A DNA stretch of 64,000 bases, taken from assembly GCA_947650365.1 (NCBI GenBank), contig OX393549.1, forward strand, positions 27,185,209 to 27,249,208. Reading direction: 5' to 3'. Below are positions 10,913 to 20,915 of the stretch, piece after piece. A program made the translations under genes and the position numbers. The notes under the pieces are model-generated. The model did not search any database, was not told where the DNA came from, and saw nothing but the letters and a program-made list of their open reading frames with translations. The stretch is from Chamaelirium japonicum (lineage: Eukaryota; Streptophyta; Magnoliopsida; Liliales; Melanthiaceae). The number at the start of each line of letters is the position of its first letter. Position 1 is the first letter of the stretch.

Positions 10913-11130
10913 ACTGTTTTAAAACTCGCCGAGTCGACTCGAAACTCGGCCGAGTCGACTCGACTCGGCTGAGTTTCGATCCGACTCCGTCCAAAACTCG
11001 AGTTTCGATCCGACTCGGCTGAGTTTCGATCCGACTCGAGTTTTGTCGGGTTTTAGCCGAGTTGTCGTGTGTACTCGACTCATTAAGGTTTCGAGTCGAG
11101 TCGAGTTTTCGTGTTTTAAAACATTGAATT
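10913..11130. repeat. Small MITE-like block of GAGTCGACTCG repeats
   Basis: About 215 bp of GAGTCGACTCG, GAGTTTCGATCCGACTC and related words, bounded on both sides by the palindrome GTTTTAAAAC. This could be a small non-autonomous DNA element within the CACTA element. No clear target duplication is seen, so the identification is tentative. Confidence 0.35.
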
Positions 11131-11670
11131 TTATCCTATCAAAACTGAATTGAATGGGGGAATGGGGGGCAAAATGTAGTTTTTAGACTAGGGTGAGCGT
11201 CGGTTTTGTCGGTCGGTTTCGGTGTGGGTTTTGTCGGTTATATTTTTTTCGGTTTACGAAAAATCAAAACCGAAATCGAAACCGAAATCGAAACCGAAAT
11301 AGTCGGTTTTTATCGGTTCGGTGTGATATGAGGTATGCTAAAGCCATAAATCTACTCGAGCGACAGAGAGAACCGTCAGACCCCAAGTGTTTACTTGATG
11401 AGGCTCCCTGACTTGTTGACTTACTGTCGCATAACTTTGGTGCTATGCCTAGCATTCGAACTATCAGCAGTTCAAATGCTGGCCAGCAACCCTAGGTTTA
11501 CTATGTGACTAGTCTACTCATCATAATACACTCATCCATTAGGGATGTGGATGGCCTGTAGAAGTTTTGGTTCGGTGTTCCATACCCGGGAACCGAAACC
11601 GAAATTGTGCGGAGTCTTATAACATTGTTTGAAATTATATGTCAGGTGTTGTATAGCCAGATAGACGAAG
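11131..11670 (+). other. TNP2 upstream region with CGGTTT repeats
   Basis: Two patches of CGGTTTCGGT/AACCGAAAT words (about 11195-11325 and 11565-11610), the left one starting AGGGTGAGCGTCGG, which resembles the ends of small plant hAT-type elements. Between them is unique sequence with no gene. TGTCAG followed by GTGTTG near 11640-11650 could be a 3' splice site of a leader intron just before the TNP2 start. Nothing else can be supported. Confidence 0.4.
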
Positions 11671-14506
11671 ATGTCTTCGATCGATAAGAGTTGGATGCGT
11701 AATTCGAATCGCATGAGCCAAGAGTACAGAGAAGGAGTCAGGAAATTTCTGGATTTTGCATTTGAGCGTCTTGCACCGCTTGATGGAAAAATTGTGTGTC
11801 CCTGTATAGACTGCGGAAGGGTGATTAGGAAGGTTCGAGAGGAATGTGAGGTTGATCTGGTAATGCGTGGCATTGACATTACCTATACCCGTTGGTTCTC
11901 GCACGGTGAGGAGCTAGATGCAGTCCCCATGGCAGCTCACGGTGAAACTTCAAATACAGTGATCGCTGATGATAATATTAATACAGACGATGATGATGAC
12001 ATGCAGGGTATGATACATGATTTGCAAGGTGGAATAGGCACGGAAACACCGTCAGGTGATCAGCCCAATATCGAAGCAGACAAGTTCTACAGATTGCTTA
12101 AAGATGCCGAACAACCTCTATACCCGGGGTGTGAGAAGTTTTCAAAACTCTCTTTCACTGTAAAGCTTCTTCATTTGAAGTGCCTCAATGGTTGGAGTAA
12201 TAAGTCATTTAATATGTTGGTAGAGTTGCTGAAAGAGGCTTTTCCTATGGGTGAGACAGTACCGAAATCATTCTACGAGGCGAAGAAGACAATTAAAGAT
12301 CTCGGTCTGGGTTATGAGAAAATTGATGCATGCGTGAACGATTGTATGTTGTACCGGAAAGAGTACGAACATGTGCGGTCATGCCACATATGCGGAGCAA
12401 CGAGATATAAAGAGACGGATGCCGAGTCTAGTACCAGTCGAAGGAAGAAAAATGTATCTGCAAAGGTTCTCCTATACTTCCCGCTCAGGGACAGGCTTCA
12501 GAGGTTGTTTATGTCATCGAAGACTGCTGAGCACATGAGGTGGCATGCACGAGAACGTACAGATGACGGGATTATGAGACATCCGGCCGACTCTCTGACG
12601 TGGAAAGATTTTGATCATACATATCCTGAATTCGCATGTGAAGTTCGTAACGTCAGGTTAGGGCTTGCTAGCGATGGCTTCAATCCCTTTGGGAATATGA
12701 GTGTGTCGTACAACATTTGGCCAGTTGTCCTAGTTCCATACAATTTGCCTCCCTGGATGTGCTTAAAAAAGCCATACACAATGCTCTCCTTGCTCATTCC
12801 CGGACCCAGGTCGCCTGGTAATGATATTAACGTTTACTTGCAGCCGTTGATTGAGGAGTTGAACGAGTTATGGGAAGTTAGGGCCGATACGTATGATGCC
12901 TCGTTGCGCCAGAATTTTCGGATGCATGCGGCACTTCTATGGACCATAAACGATTTTCCTGCATATGCCAACTTATCCGGGTGGAGTACTAAAGGAAAAT
13001 TGGCGTGCCCTACATGCAATAAGGAGACAGATTCATTACGGTTGAAGAACGGAGGCAAGTTCTGTTATATGGGCCATCGAAGATTCCTTGTTGACGGCCA
13101 TAAGTGGAGGCAGAACAAAAGAGCGTTCAACGGCAAGAAGGAACTTGCAAAGGCCCCGGAGCAGCTTTCGGGGGTAGAAGTCTTGTGCGAATTGGATCAG
13201 CTTGATGCCATGGCACTTGGAAAAGGTAAAAAGAAGAGAACGCATGAAGATTCTACGCGTGAGCATAACTGGAAGAAGAAGAGTATTTTCTTTAAACTAC
13301 CGTACTGGAGCAGCCTACTCTTGCGGCATAACTTGGATGTCATACATATCGAGAAAAATGTGTGTGACAACATTATAGGAACACTGCTGAATCTCGACGG
13401 TAAGACGAAGGATAATCTTAAATCTCGTCTCGATCTTAAGGAGTTGGGCATCCGAAAATCACTTCATCCCCAAGAGATTGGGGATAAGTATGTGTTACCA
13501 GTTGCATGCTACACCATGAGCTCACAGCAAAAGGCAGCCTTATGTGCATTCCTACGGTCTGTGAAAACGCCAGACGGTTATTCTTCGAATATCGCACGAT
13601 GCGTGCAAGAGAACGGCCGGAAGTTGTCTGGATTAAAGAGCCACGATTGTCATGTTCTTATGCAGCGATTGTTATCTCTTGCTATACGTGGGAATTTAAC
13701 TGAAGAGGTGTCCGGTCCGTTAATTGAGCTCAGCACTTTTTTCAGACAGTTGTGCTCGAAGGTACTTAGAGTGGACCAACTTGAACAGATGGAGAGGGAT
13801 ATTGCGCTCACATTGTGCAAGTTAGAGATGATATTTCCACCTTCCTTCTTTGATGTCATGGTGCATTTGACCGTTCACTTGGCAAATAAGGCCAAACTCG
13901 GCGGCCCAGTTCATTACCGGTGGATGTATTTTATCGAGAGGTAATCCTCTCGTCTCATTCGCACAATGTATTTGATCGTTCTTGATATATTCATCCAAAT
14001 ATTTTTTTCTCAAATTAGGTACTTGCGAACATTGAAATCATATGTTCGTAATAAAAGTCGTCCGGAGGGATCAATTGCTGAAGGATACCTAGCAGAAGAA
14101 TGTCTAACATTCTGCTCAAGATACCTACATGGTATAGACACGCGATTCAATCAACTTGAGCGGAACTATGACGGTGGTCCAATAGACTTCGATGGGGGTC
14201 TGTCTATATTTGTCGAAATGGGTAGACCTGTAGGAGGAGGCAAAACCCGTCGATTGTCTGTAGATGAGATTCAACAGGCACATATGTATGTGTTGCGCCA
14301 ATGTGATGAAGTGTGGCCATTCATTGAGTAAGCATTTTACGATCATTTACTCATTCTTTCAGTCCATTCATTAAGTATATGTGCTAATTATAATCTAATT
14401 CATAACCGGTAAAACAGGAAGCATAAAGCCCATCATTAATAATCGGGGTACTCGAAATGCTCCCCAAATTCATGATCGTGAATTCCCATCGTGGTTCGAG
14501 AAACAC
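11671..14506 (+). CDS. TNP2-type CACTA transposase, 5' exons
   Basis: Catalytic transposase of CACTA elements (Transposase_21/tnp2 family), which cuts at the terminal repeats in the nucleus. Likely exons are 11671-13940, 14019-14327 and 14418-14506, joined by GT-AG introns; the first junction falls inside the family motif MYFIERYLRTLKSYVRNK. Residues about 5-85 are the Transpos_assoc domain (DKSWM, CPC..C cysteines, WFSHGEE). About 300-515 is the Tnp2 domain, with GLASDGFNPFG (D335), WTINDFPAYANLSGW (D428) and HNLDVIHIEKNV (E561), candidate DDE residues. About 640-790 matches DUF4218 (IFPPSFFDVMVHL). In the third exon the homology moves to another frame between KHKAHH and INNRGTRNAPQIHDREF, so there is a small indel or a misjudged splice site. 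The next intron holds the inner Gypsy element; the gene resumes at 27697. Confidence 0.92.
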
Positions 14507-14591
14507 GTAAGTATTCACATCATTACTGAATTTCATTGACATCCATTACCGAACAATAATTATGTGTTCATATCATGAATGTCGTGTGGTT

Positions 14592-14596
14592 ATTAT
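14592..14596. repeat. Target-site duplication of the inner Gypsy element (left)
   Basis: ATTAT here is repeated at 27684-27688 just after the right LTR. A perfect 5-bp duplication marks a simple insertion into the TNP2 intron. Confidence 0.95.
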
Positions 14597-15329
14597 TGTG
14601 GGGGAAAATCTTCGTGCCGACCTGAAGACTCTCGCAGCACCAGTCAATTGAAATTGAAGTTGACGTCGAAGATCGTTGGTCGATCTGTTGATCGAAGTTG
14701 AAGCTTTTGATATGTAAACAGAGATATGCAATCAGAGAGAGAGTTTGCCACGAGAAGTGATCTCGGAGTTCAGCCGAAGCCTACGTCTCCGTGCTATAGG
14801 GTGCAACCCGAATTCACTAACACTTTTCTCAAAGTAACCTCGACAGGCCGAGTGCTACTGATAGTCTTTTTTGATCTCTTCACAGACAAGAAGATGGTCA
14901 AGTAGAGGTGAAGGGTGTGAAGATAGAGATTCCAGAGCTCTGGTTTTAGAACTGAGAATTTGATCTCTTTAGAATCGATCCTTTTACATTCGAAGACTCT
15001 GCTATTTATAGGATTTTCTGGTGGTAAACGGCGGTCTCTGCTGCTGTATCTGGGGATCCTCCAGGTAAGGCTGGTGGGCTCCGCTGCCGTCTTAGGGGGC
15101 CCACCAGGCAGGGCCGGTGGGTCCCGCTGCTATCTCCGGGGGCCCACCAGGCAGGGCCGGTGGGTCCCGCTGTGGTATTCGGGGGCCCACCAGGCAGGGC
15201 CGGTGGGTCCCGCTGTAGTCTTCGGGGGCCCACCAGGCAGGGCCGGTGGGTCCCGCTGTGGTACTCGGGGGCCCACCAGGCAGGTGGGTCCTGCTGTTTG
15301 CAGACTTCTTGCCAAAATTTGCACCCACA
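14597..15329 (-). repeat. 3' LTR of the inner Gypsy element
   Basis: 733 bp, TG to CA, matching 26951-27683. On the minus strand the U3 has five 42-43-bp direct repeats (about 15095-15290), each with GGGCCCACC and an inverted GGTGGGTCCC, then a TATA box (TATAAATAG, complement at 15002-15010). Confidence 0.95.
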
Positions 15330-15344
15330 GTTACCCCCTCCAAG
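15330..15344 (-). other. Polypurine tract of the inner Gypsy element
   Basis: The minus strand reads TTGGAGGGGGTAAC directly before the 3' LTR, identical to the outer copy. The next 100 bp or so (15345-15450) is unique spacer ending in a poly-A run. Confidence 0.8.
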
Positions 15345-15454
15345 TTAGCTAGAGTTCGTTCTGGCTGGCTTGGATTTGGTGCAAAAAACAGCAACATCCT
15401 GTCTAAAGAAGGCACAAAAGAGGCTTGCCAAGTGTTAGCGCCAAAAAAAAAAAA

Positions 15455-17115
15455 AAAGATTTGATCGGTCAATTTTGACCGATCGGTCAAATTTGACCGA
15501 TCGGTCAATTTTGATCGATCGGTCAATTTTGACCGAACGGTCAAATTTGACCGATCGGTTAAATTTGACCGAACGGTCAATTTCAACCGGTCAAGAATTG
15601 AATGATCGGTCCAAAAATATGGTTTTTTGACCGATCCAGTGGAAATTTGACCGATCGGTTGATTTTGACCGATCGGTCAATTTTGACCGATCGGTCAATT
15701 TTGACCGATCGGTCAAATTTGACCGATCGGTTAAATTTGACCGAACGGTCAATTTCAACCGGTCAAGGATTGAGTGATCGGTCAAAAAACATGGTTTTTT
15801 GACCGATCCAGTGGAAATTTGACCGATCGGTTGATTTTGACCGATCGGTCAATTTTGACTGATCGGTCAAATTTGACCGATCGGTTAAATTTGACCGAAC
15901 GGTCAATTTCAACCAATCAAGGATTGAGTGATCGGTCAAAAAACATGGTTTTTTGACCGATCCAGTGGAAATTTGACCGATCGGTTGATTTTGACCGATC
16001 GGTCAATTTTGACCGATCGGTCAAATTTGACCGATCGGTTAAATTTGACCGAACGGTCAATTTCAACCGGTCAAGGATTGAGTGATCGGTCAAAAAACAT
16101 GGTTTTTTGACCGATCCTGTGGAAATTTGAATGATCGGTTGATTTTGACCGATCGGTCAAATTTGATCGATCGGTTAAATTTGACCGAACGGTCAATTTC
16201 AACCGGTCAAGGATTGAGTAATCGGTCAAAAAACATGGTTTTTTGACCGATCCAGTGGAAATTTGACCGATCGGTTGATTTTGACCGATCGGTCAATTTT
16301 GACCGATCGGTCAAATTTGACCGATCGGTTAAATTTGACCGAACGGTCAATTTCAACCGGTCAAGGATTGAGTGATCGGTCAAAAAACATGGTTTTTTGA
16401 CCGATCCAGTGGAAATTTGACCGATCGGTTGATTTTGACCGATCGGTCAATTTTGACCGATCGGTCAAATTTGACCGATCGATTATATTTGACCGAACAG
16501 TCAATTTCAACCGGTCAAGGATTGGGTGATCGGCAAAAAACCTTCAGTTTTTGGCCAGATCTAGTAGAAAATCGACCGATCGATTGATTTTGACCGAACG
16601 GTCAAGTTTGACCGTTCGGCTAAAATCAACCGGTCAAGGTTTGGGTGATCGGCAAAAAACCTTCAGTTTTTGGCCAGATCTAGTAGAAAATCGACCGATC
16701 GATTGATTTTGACCGAACGGTCAAGTTTGACCGTTCGGCTAAAATCAACCGGTCAAGGTTTGGGTGATCGGCAAAAACCTTCAGTTTTTGGCCAGATCTA
16801 GTAGAAAATCGACCGATCGATTGATTTTGACCGAACGGTCAAGTTTGACCGTTCGGCTAAAATCAACCGGTCAAGGTTTGGGTGATCGGCAAAAAACCTT
16901 CAGTTTTTGGCCAGATCTAGTAGAAAATCGACCGATCGATTGATTTTGATCGAACGGTCAAGTTTGACCGTTCGGCTAAAATCAACCGGTCAGGGTTTGG
17001 GTGATCGGCAAAAACCTTCAGTTTTTGGCCTGATCTAGTAGAAAATCGACCGATCGATTGATTTTGACCGAACGGTCAAGTTTGACCGTTCGGCTAAAAT
17101 CAACCGGTCAAGGTT
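15455..17115. repeat. Palindromic minisatellite in the 3' region of the inner Gypsy element
   Basis: Two unit types side by side. The left part (to about 16520) has units of about 154 bp (one 172 bp) with CAAAAAACATGG/TTTTTTGACC and runs of GACCGATCGGTC. The right part has units of about 118 bp with CAAAAAACCTTCAG and GACCGAACGGTC/GACCGTTCGG, closer to the outer element's units. The tract lies between the polypurine tract and the aORF promoter. Reading frames through it (LTDRS repeats) are not genes. Confidence 0.93.
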
Positions 17116-17363
17116 AAAGTCTTGAACCTGTACTTTTGAGGAAGTGGTATAGCTTGTTCTTTTCCTTTGATCTTTTGGCAGTTTTGAATATCGATGGTGT
17201 TTGAATGATTCTTCTGAACCGGTGGTCCGGTTCACTCGGACCGGTGGTTTGCTTGGGCCGGTGGTTTGACGTTTCGCCTGGTCGCGACTGTTCGCCTGGT
17301 TTTGCGCTTGCTACGGATGGATGCCACGTGTACCTACAAAAACACGCGATTTGATATGGTGAA

Positions 17364-17412
17364 GACACGTGTCTTCTCGATTTGCGCACCTGTTTTTCCC
17401 TGGGTATATAAG
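17364..17412 (+). promoter_or_regulatory. Promoter of the inner aORF
   Basis: The palindrome GACACGTGTC with a G-box core (17366-17371) lies about 35 bp before a good TATA box, TATATAAG (17405-17412), which is about 100 bp before the ATG at 17511. An upstream ACACGCG stands where the outer copy has its first G-box. This is a compact host-style promoter placed inside the retroelement and opposite to gag-pol. Confidence 0.7.
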
Positions 17413-17510
17413 TTTCACTGGCTGTCATTTTTCGCCTCACGCTTCCAAAAATTTTCGAAGTCCAAATTCTTTGCTTCCCATTTCTTGTTCATGCCCTTTC
17501 GATCGATCAA

Positions 17511-20306
17511 ATGGCATCTTCGGGCAGTTCGAAGAAGGGTGCTGTTCCATCCAAGAGAAAGGGGAAGGAAGTTGTTGAGGAAACGACTGTCTCGAAGGGC
17601 CGTGGCAAAGGCAGGGCCGAATTGATCGAACTTGGTCAACTTGGTAAGAGGCATCAGGGAGTTGGGTTTGCTTCAGCCCCATCAAGGCCAGAGCAGATCC
17701 CCAAGGCAAAGTTTGTCCTCCGCCCTCAACTACCTCTATCGGTGGAACCAGAATTTGGGTATAACATAGGGGGCAAACTCACAGATGCGAAGAGGGAGAA
17801 ACTGCATAGTCTGCTAGCATGTTTTACTGAGGGGAAGTCCCGGCCAGCGCTTCCAGGAATTCTGTCAGCTTTTGGTATTGATAGGCGGACAGTCTTTCTT
17901 TCGTGGGCGAGCAAGGAGCAAGTGATGGGAACTATCGTCACGATCGGCCAGCTCAACTGCGGACTGCGCCTTCCACTGCCTCCCTTCGCTGCAAGGTTAT
18001 TGAATATTTCTGGTCTCTGTCCCGGGCAGGTGACTGGAAATTCCTGGAGGATCATCTACGCTTTCTGTCGCGTAGAGTCAGACTTCCAGGAGGAGCTGAG
18101 GAAATGCTATTCCAGCCTTCCCGAAGGTGAAGAAGCTCGGATTGAGTTCGGATATTTCTTTTACCATTACCGATGGGCCTGGAGGAAAGATAGCCCCTTC
18201 TATTATCTGACGGGTGTCTCTGCTCTGCGCCCAATCATCGATACCATCGGCTCCGACAAACTATACACGGACTGGCCGCTGTCGGTGTCGGGTGCCTGGA
18301 CTCCAATGTCAGTCCCGGAGGTTCCTCGGTACAAGGTGCAGGAAGAGACAGACATGTTCTGTGCAGGAGGAGCTCTCGCGTGGCCTCCGGAGCAGGTGGG
18401 GTCTCTTGACAACCTCTTCTTGGAGTTGACATGTGGGACCAGATCTTGGAAGCAATTCTCGAATTGCCCAGTCCGGCATGGCAAGGCCAACCTCCTCCAC
18501 CGATCGAAGCTTCGTTACGAAGACAATGAGGTTATCTACTCCGACTACGAGGAGGACCTTCAATCTGGAAAAATTATTAGAAGGCTTCGATTCGAGAAGA
18601 AATCTTATGGAGCCAGGCGCAGCTTGCCCTCGAAGGAGAAGCTGGTAATTCCAAAGGGCCCGGCGAAGAAGAAGAGAAAAGTCCCCATCAAGCAGGAAGA
18701 GGATGAGGAGAAAAAGAATGATGAAGATGACGAAGAGGAGATAGAGAGGGAGGAGGAGGGCGGAGATGAGGAAGATGAGGGCACAGGCAGCGACGGGGAA
18801 GATGAAGAAGATGTGGAAGATGAAGATGAGGATGATGAAGATGGGGGTGGTGAGGAAGAAATTCCTCCCACCCCCACTGATGGTGGTCAAGGATATGGGG
18901 GTGGTGAGGAAGAAATTCCTCCCACCCCCACTGGTGGTGCTGACGAGGAATCGCAGCCTATCCTCATAAACGAGGACAAGGCTCGCAAGATGGAGGAAGT
19001 TTTGGATGCAACGGGCGATGGCCCCAAGGTGATTCCCTCCTACGACTTTGGGGAGTTGAAGAAGAACCCCCTCCGCTTCAAGATCAGGATATCGGGGAGT
19101 GGTGGGGTTGGAAGCAACCCCACACCCCTCGATCAGATACCTCCTGAGGTTCCCCGCCTGGAAGGGGCAACTACAAGTGGGGGTGTGGAGGTTGAACAAC
19201 CCCCACCCCCCTCACGATCTCTGGCTGAAGAGGTGGCTGCCATGGTGGCAGGGCTCGACCATTCGAGCGGGCACGAGGACGAAGGGGGAGCTTCACCTCC
19301 TCGAGACGTTCCCTCTCCTGCTCATTTGGAGAGAGGAAGTCGGGTTGGTGAAGCTACTCCTCAACCTTTGCCAGAGTCAACCCCCACCAAGGAGAAGTCG
19401 ACCCTCAAGGTTAAGAGTTCCGACAGTGGGAAGGGAAAGGCTCCTCAAGTCGAGGCTTCAGGTATCTGTATTAACCTGTCTTGATTGACTGTCTTGTCTT
19501 TGAAGCTTGAAAATATACTAACACTTAGAATTGCTGCATGGATTGTAGGTACACCTGCTGGCCCGGCTAAGAAGATAAGGAGTTTGGGTGATGTTGACAT
19601 CAACCATCCTACTAACACGATCCGGAAGCTTTGCAATCTTCCGGAAGCTACTTTTGAAGAAGCCTTCGATCGGCTTGAAGTAGTGGTATGCGCATATGCT
19701 TTGATCAATTTTTCGAAGTTGTATCTTCAGAATAATTCTAACTCTTTCTGTTTGCAGAACTCAGCCTGTTTGAGAATCGCAAGCAAGCTCTCCAGGAAGG
19801 CAGGAGAACGGGAAGCCGCCTCCGAGGTGACCCGTTTGACAGCTGAACTGAAGGCTGTGAGCGAGGAAAGAGATGGGCTGAGGGAGCTCCTGAGTTCAAA
19901 GAAACAATCCCTCAAGGCCAAGATCGAGGATCTCCGCAAGGGGAAGCTGGAGATCAAGGGGCTGCAGGATCGTTGTGAGGCGCAGAGTCACGAGCTTGAA
20001 TCCTTGAAGAATCGACTCTCCAAGGTTGAGGACGTGTCCTGCGGTCGCACTATCGAGATCAAGGAGCTGAAGGAACAACTTGCTACTCAGCATGCTGCCT
20101 TCACTGCCAGAGAGGAGACTTCCAAGAAGGCACTGGAGCATGCACTGTCTGAATGCAAGGTTTACAAGGAAACAGCAGAGAAGGCGGCAGAGGCACTCAG
20201 AGTACATGTCAGCAGTGTCCGATCTTCGAAAGCTTCGGTTGCGAGTAAGCCTCGTGGCGAATCTGAAGGAGGGAAGTCACGTGCTCCAAGCGTAGCCAAA
20301 CCCTGA
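17511..20306 (+). CDS. Antisense extra ORF (aORF) of the inner Gypsy element, three exons
   Basis: Homologue of the outer aORF with the same structure: likely exons 17511-19461, 19549-19685 and 19758-20306 with GT-AG introns. The first block is 657 codons to its own stop when unspliced, against 661 in the outer copy. It has a basic N-terminus, a Transposase_28-like region (LPLPPFAARLL, NSWRIIYAFC), the nuclear localisation signal AKKKRKV (18663-18683), an acidic tract (about 18690-18850), GGGEEEIPPTP twice, a Pro-rich stretch, the middle exon with VDINHP and IRKLCNLPEATFEEAFDRL, and a C-terminal coiled coil. The start follows from the TATA box at 17405 and agreement with the outer copy. The frame is open, although gag-pol beside it is broken. 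It is probably a nuclear, element-encoded regulatory protein; the family is known but its function is not. Confidence 0.78.
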
Positions 20307-20484
20307 TGTATTTCTACCTTTTCTTTGTTGTTCACACTTGTAACTCCTGACATGTAGCAGTTTATCATTGTACTTGGCAAATTTTGATAATAATAGAAAT
20401 CTTTTTGGGTGTTTGAAAGTTGGATGTCACTTGAGTTGAATGCCTTTGACTATAATGTTCTGAATAGCATTAGAATAGATACAA

Positions 20485-20870
20485 TCTTTGAAATGTAAGG
20501 GGTCGAGTCGCAACTTGATTACCCAAACTTGTAACTTGAAATTTGAACTGGAATTCGTGTAACATTCGAATGTGAGGGGTTGAGTCGCAACTCAAGCACC
20601 CAAACCTGTTAGACGATATTGAAATTGATTGAAATTGAATATTGAAATTTGAAAGTCAGTTTAACATTTGCCAGTAAGGGGTTGAGTCGCAACTCTAACA
20701 CCCAAACTTGTTAAAAGACTTGGTAACTTGAATATGGTCAGTTTTTAACATTTGCTAGTAAGGGATTGAGTCGCAACTCTAACTCCCAAACTTGTTAAAA
20801 GACCTGGTAATTTTGAATATGGATAACTTGAAACTGCTTCAGAACTTGAATTAAAAACTGAACACTTGAA
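20485..20870. repeat. Convergent spacer with repeated small hairpins (inner)
   Basis: Four units of roughly 90-110 bp with GTTGAGTCGCAACTC and CACCCAAACTTGTTA, as in the outer element at 8215-8575. It lies where the aORF and gag-pol transcripts meet. The flank 20307-20485 carries AATAATAGAAA-type A-rich words and no gene. Confidence 0.7.
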
Positions 20871-20915
20871 CATTTGAGCACTTGAAAGAGATCTTTATTC
20901 ATCACATAATTTACA

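Noticed and set aside
15602-16587. Repeated LTDRSILTDRS frames
   Set aside because: Translation of the palindromic minisatellite; periodicity is that of the DNA repeat.
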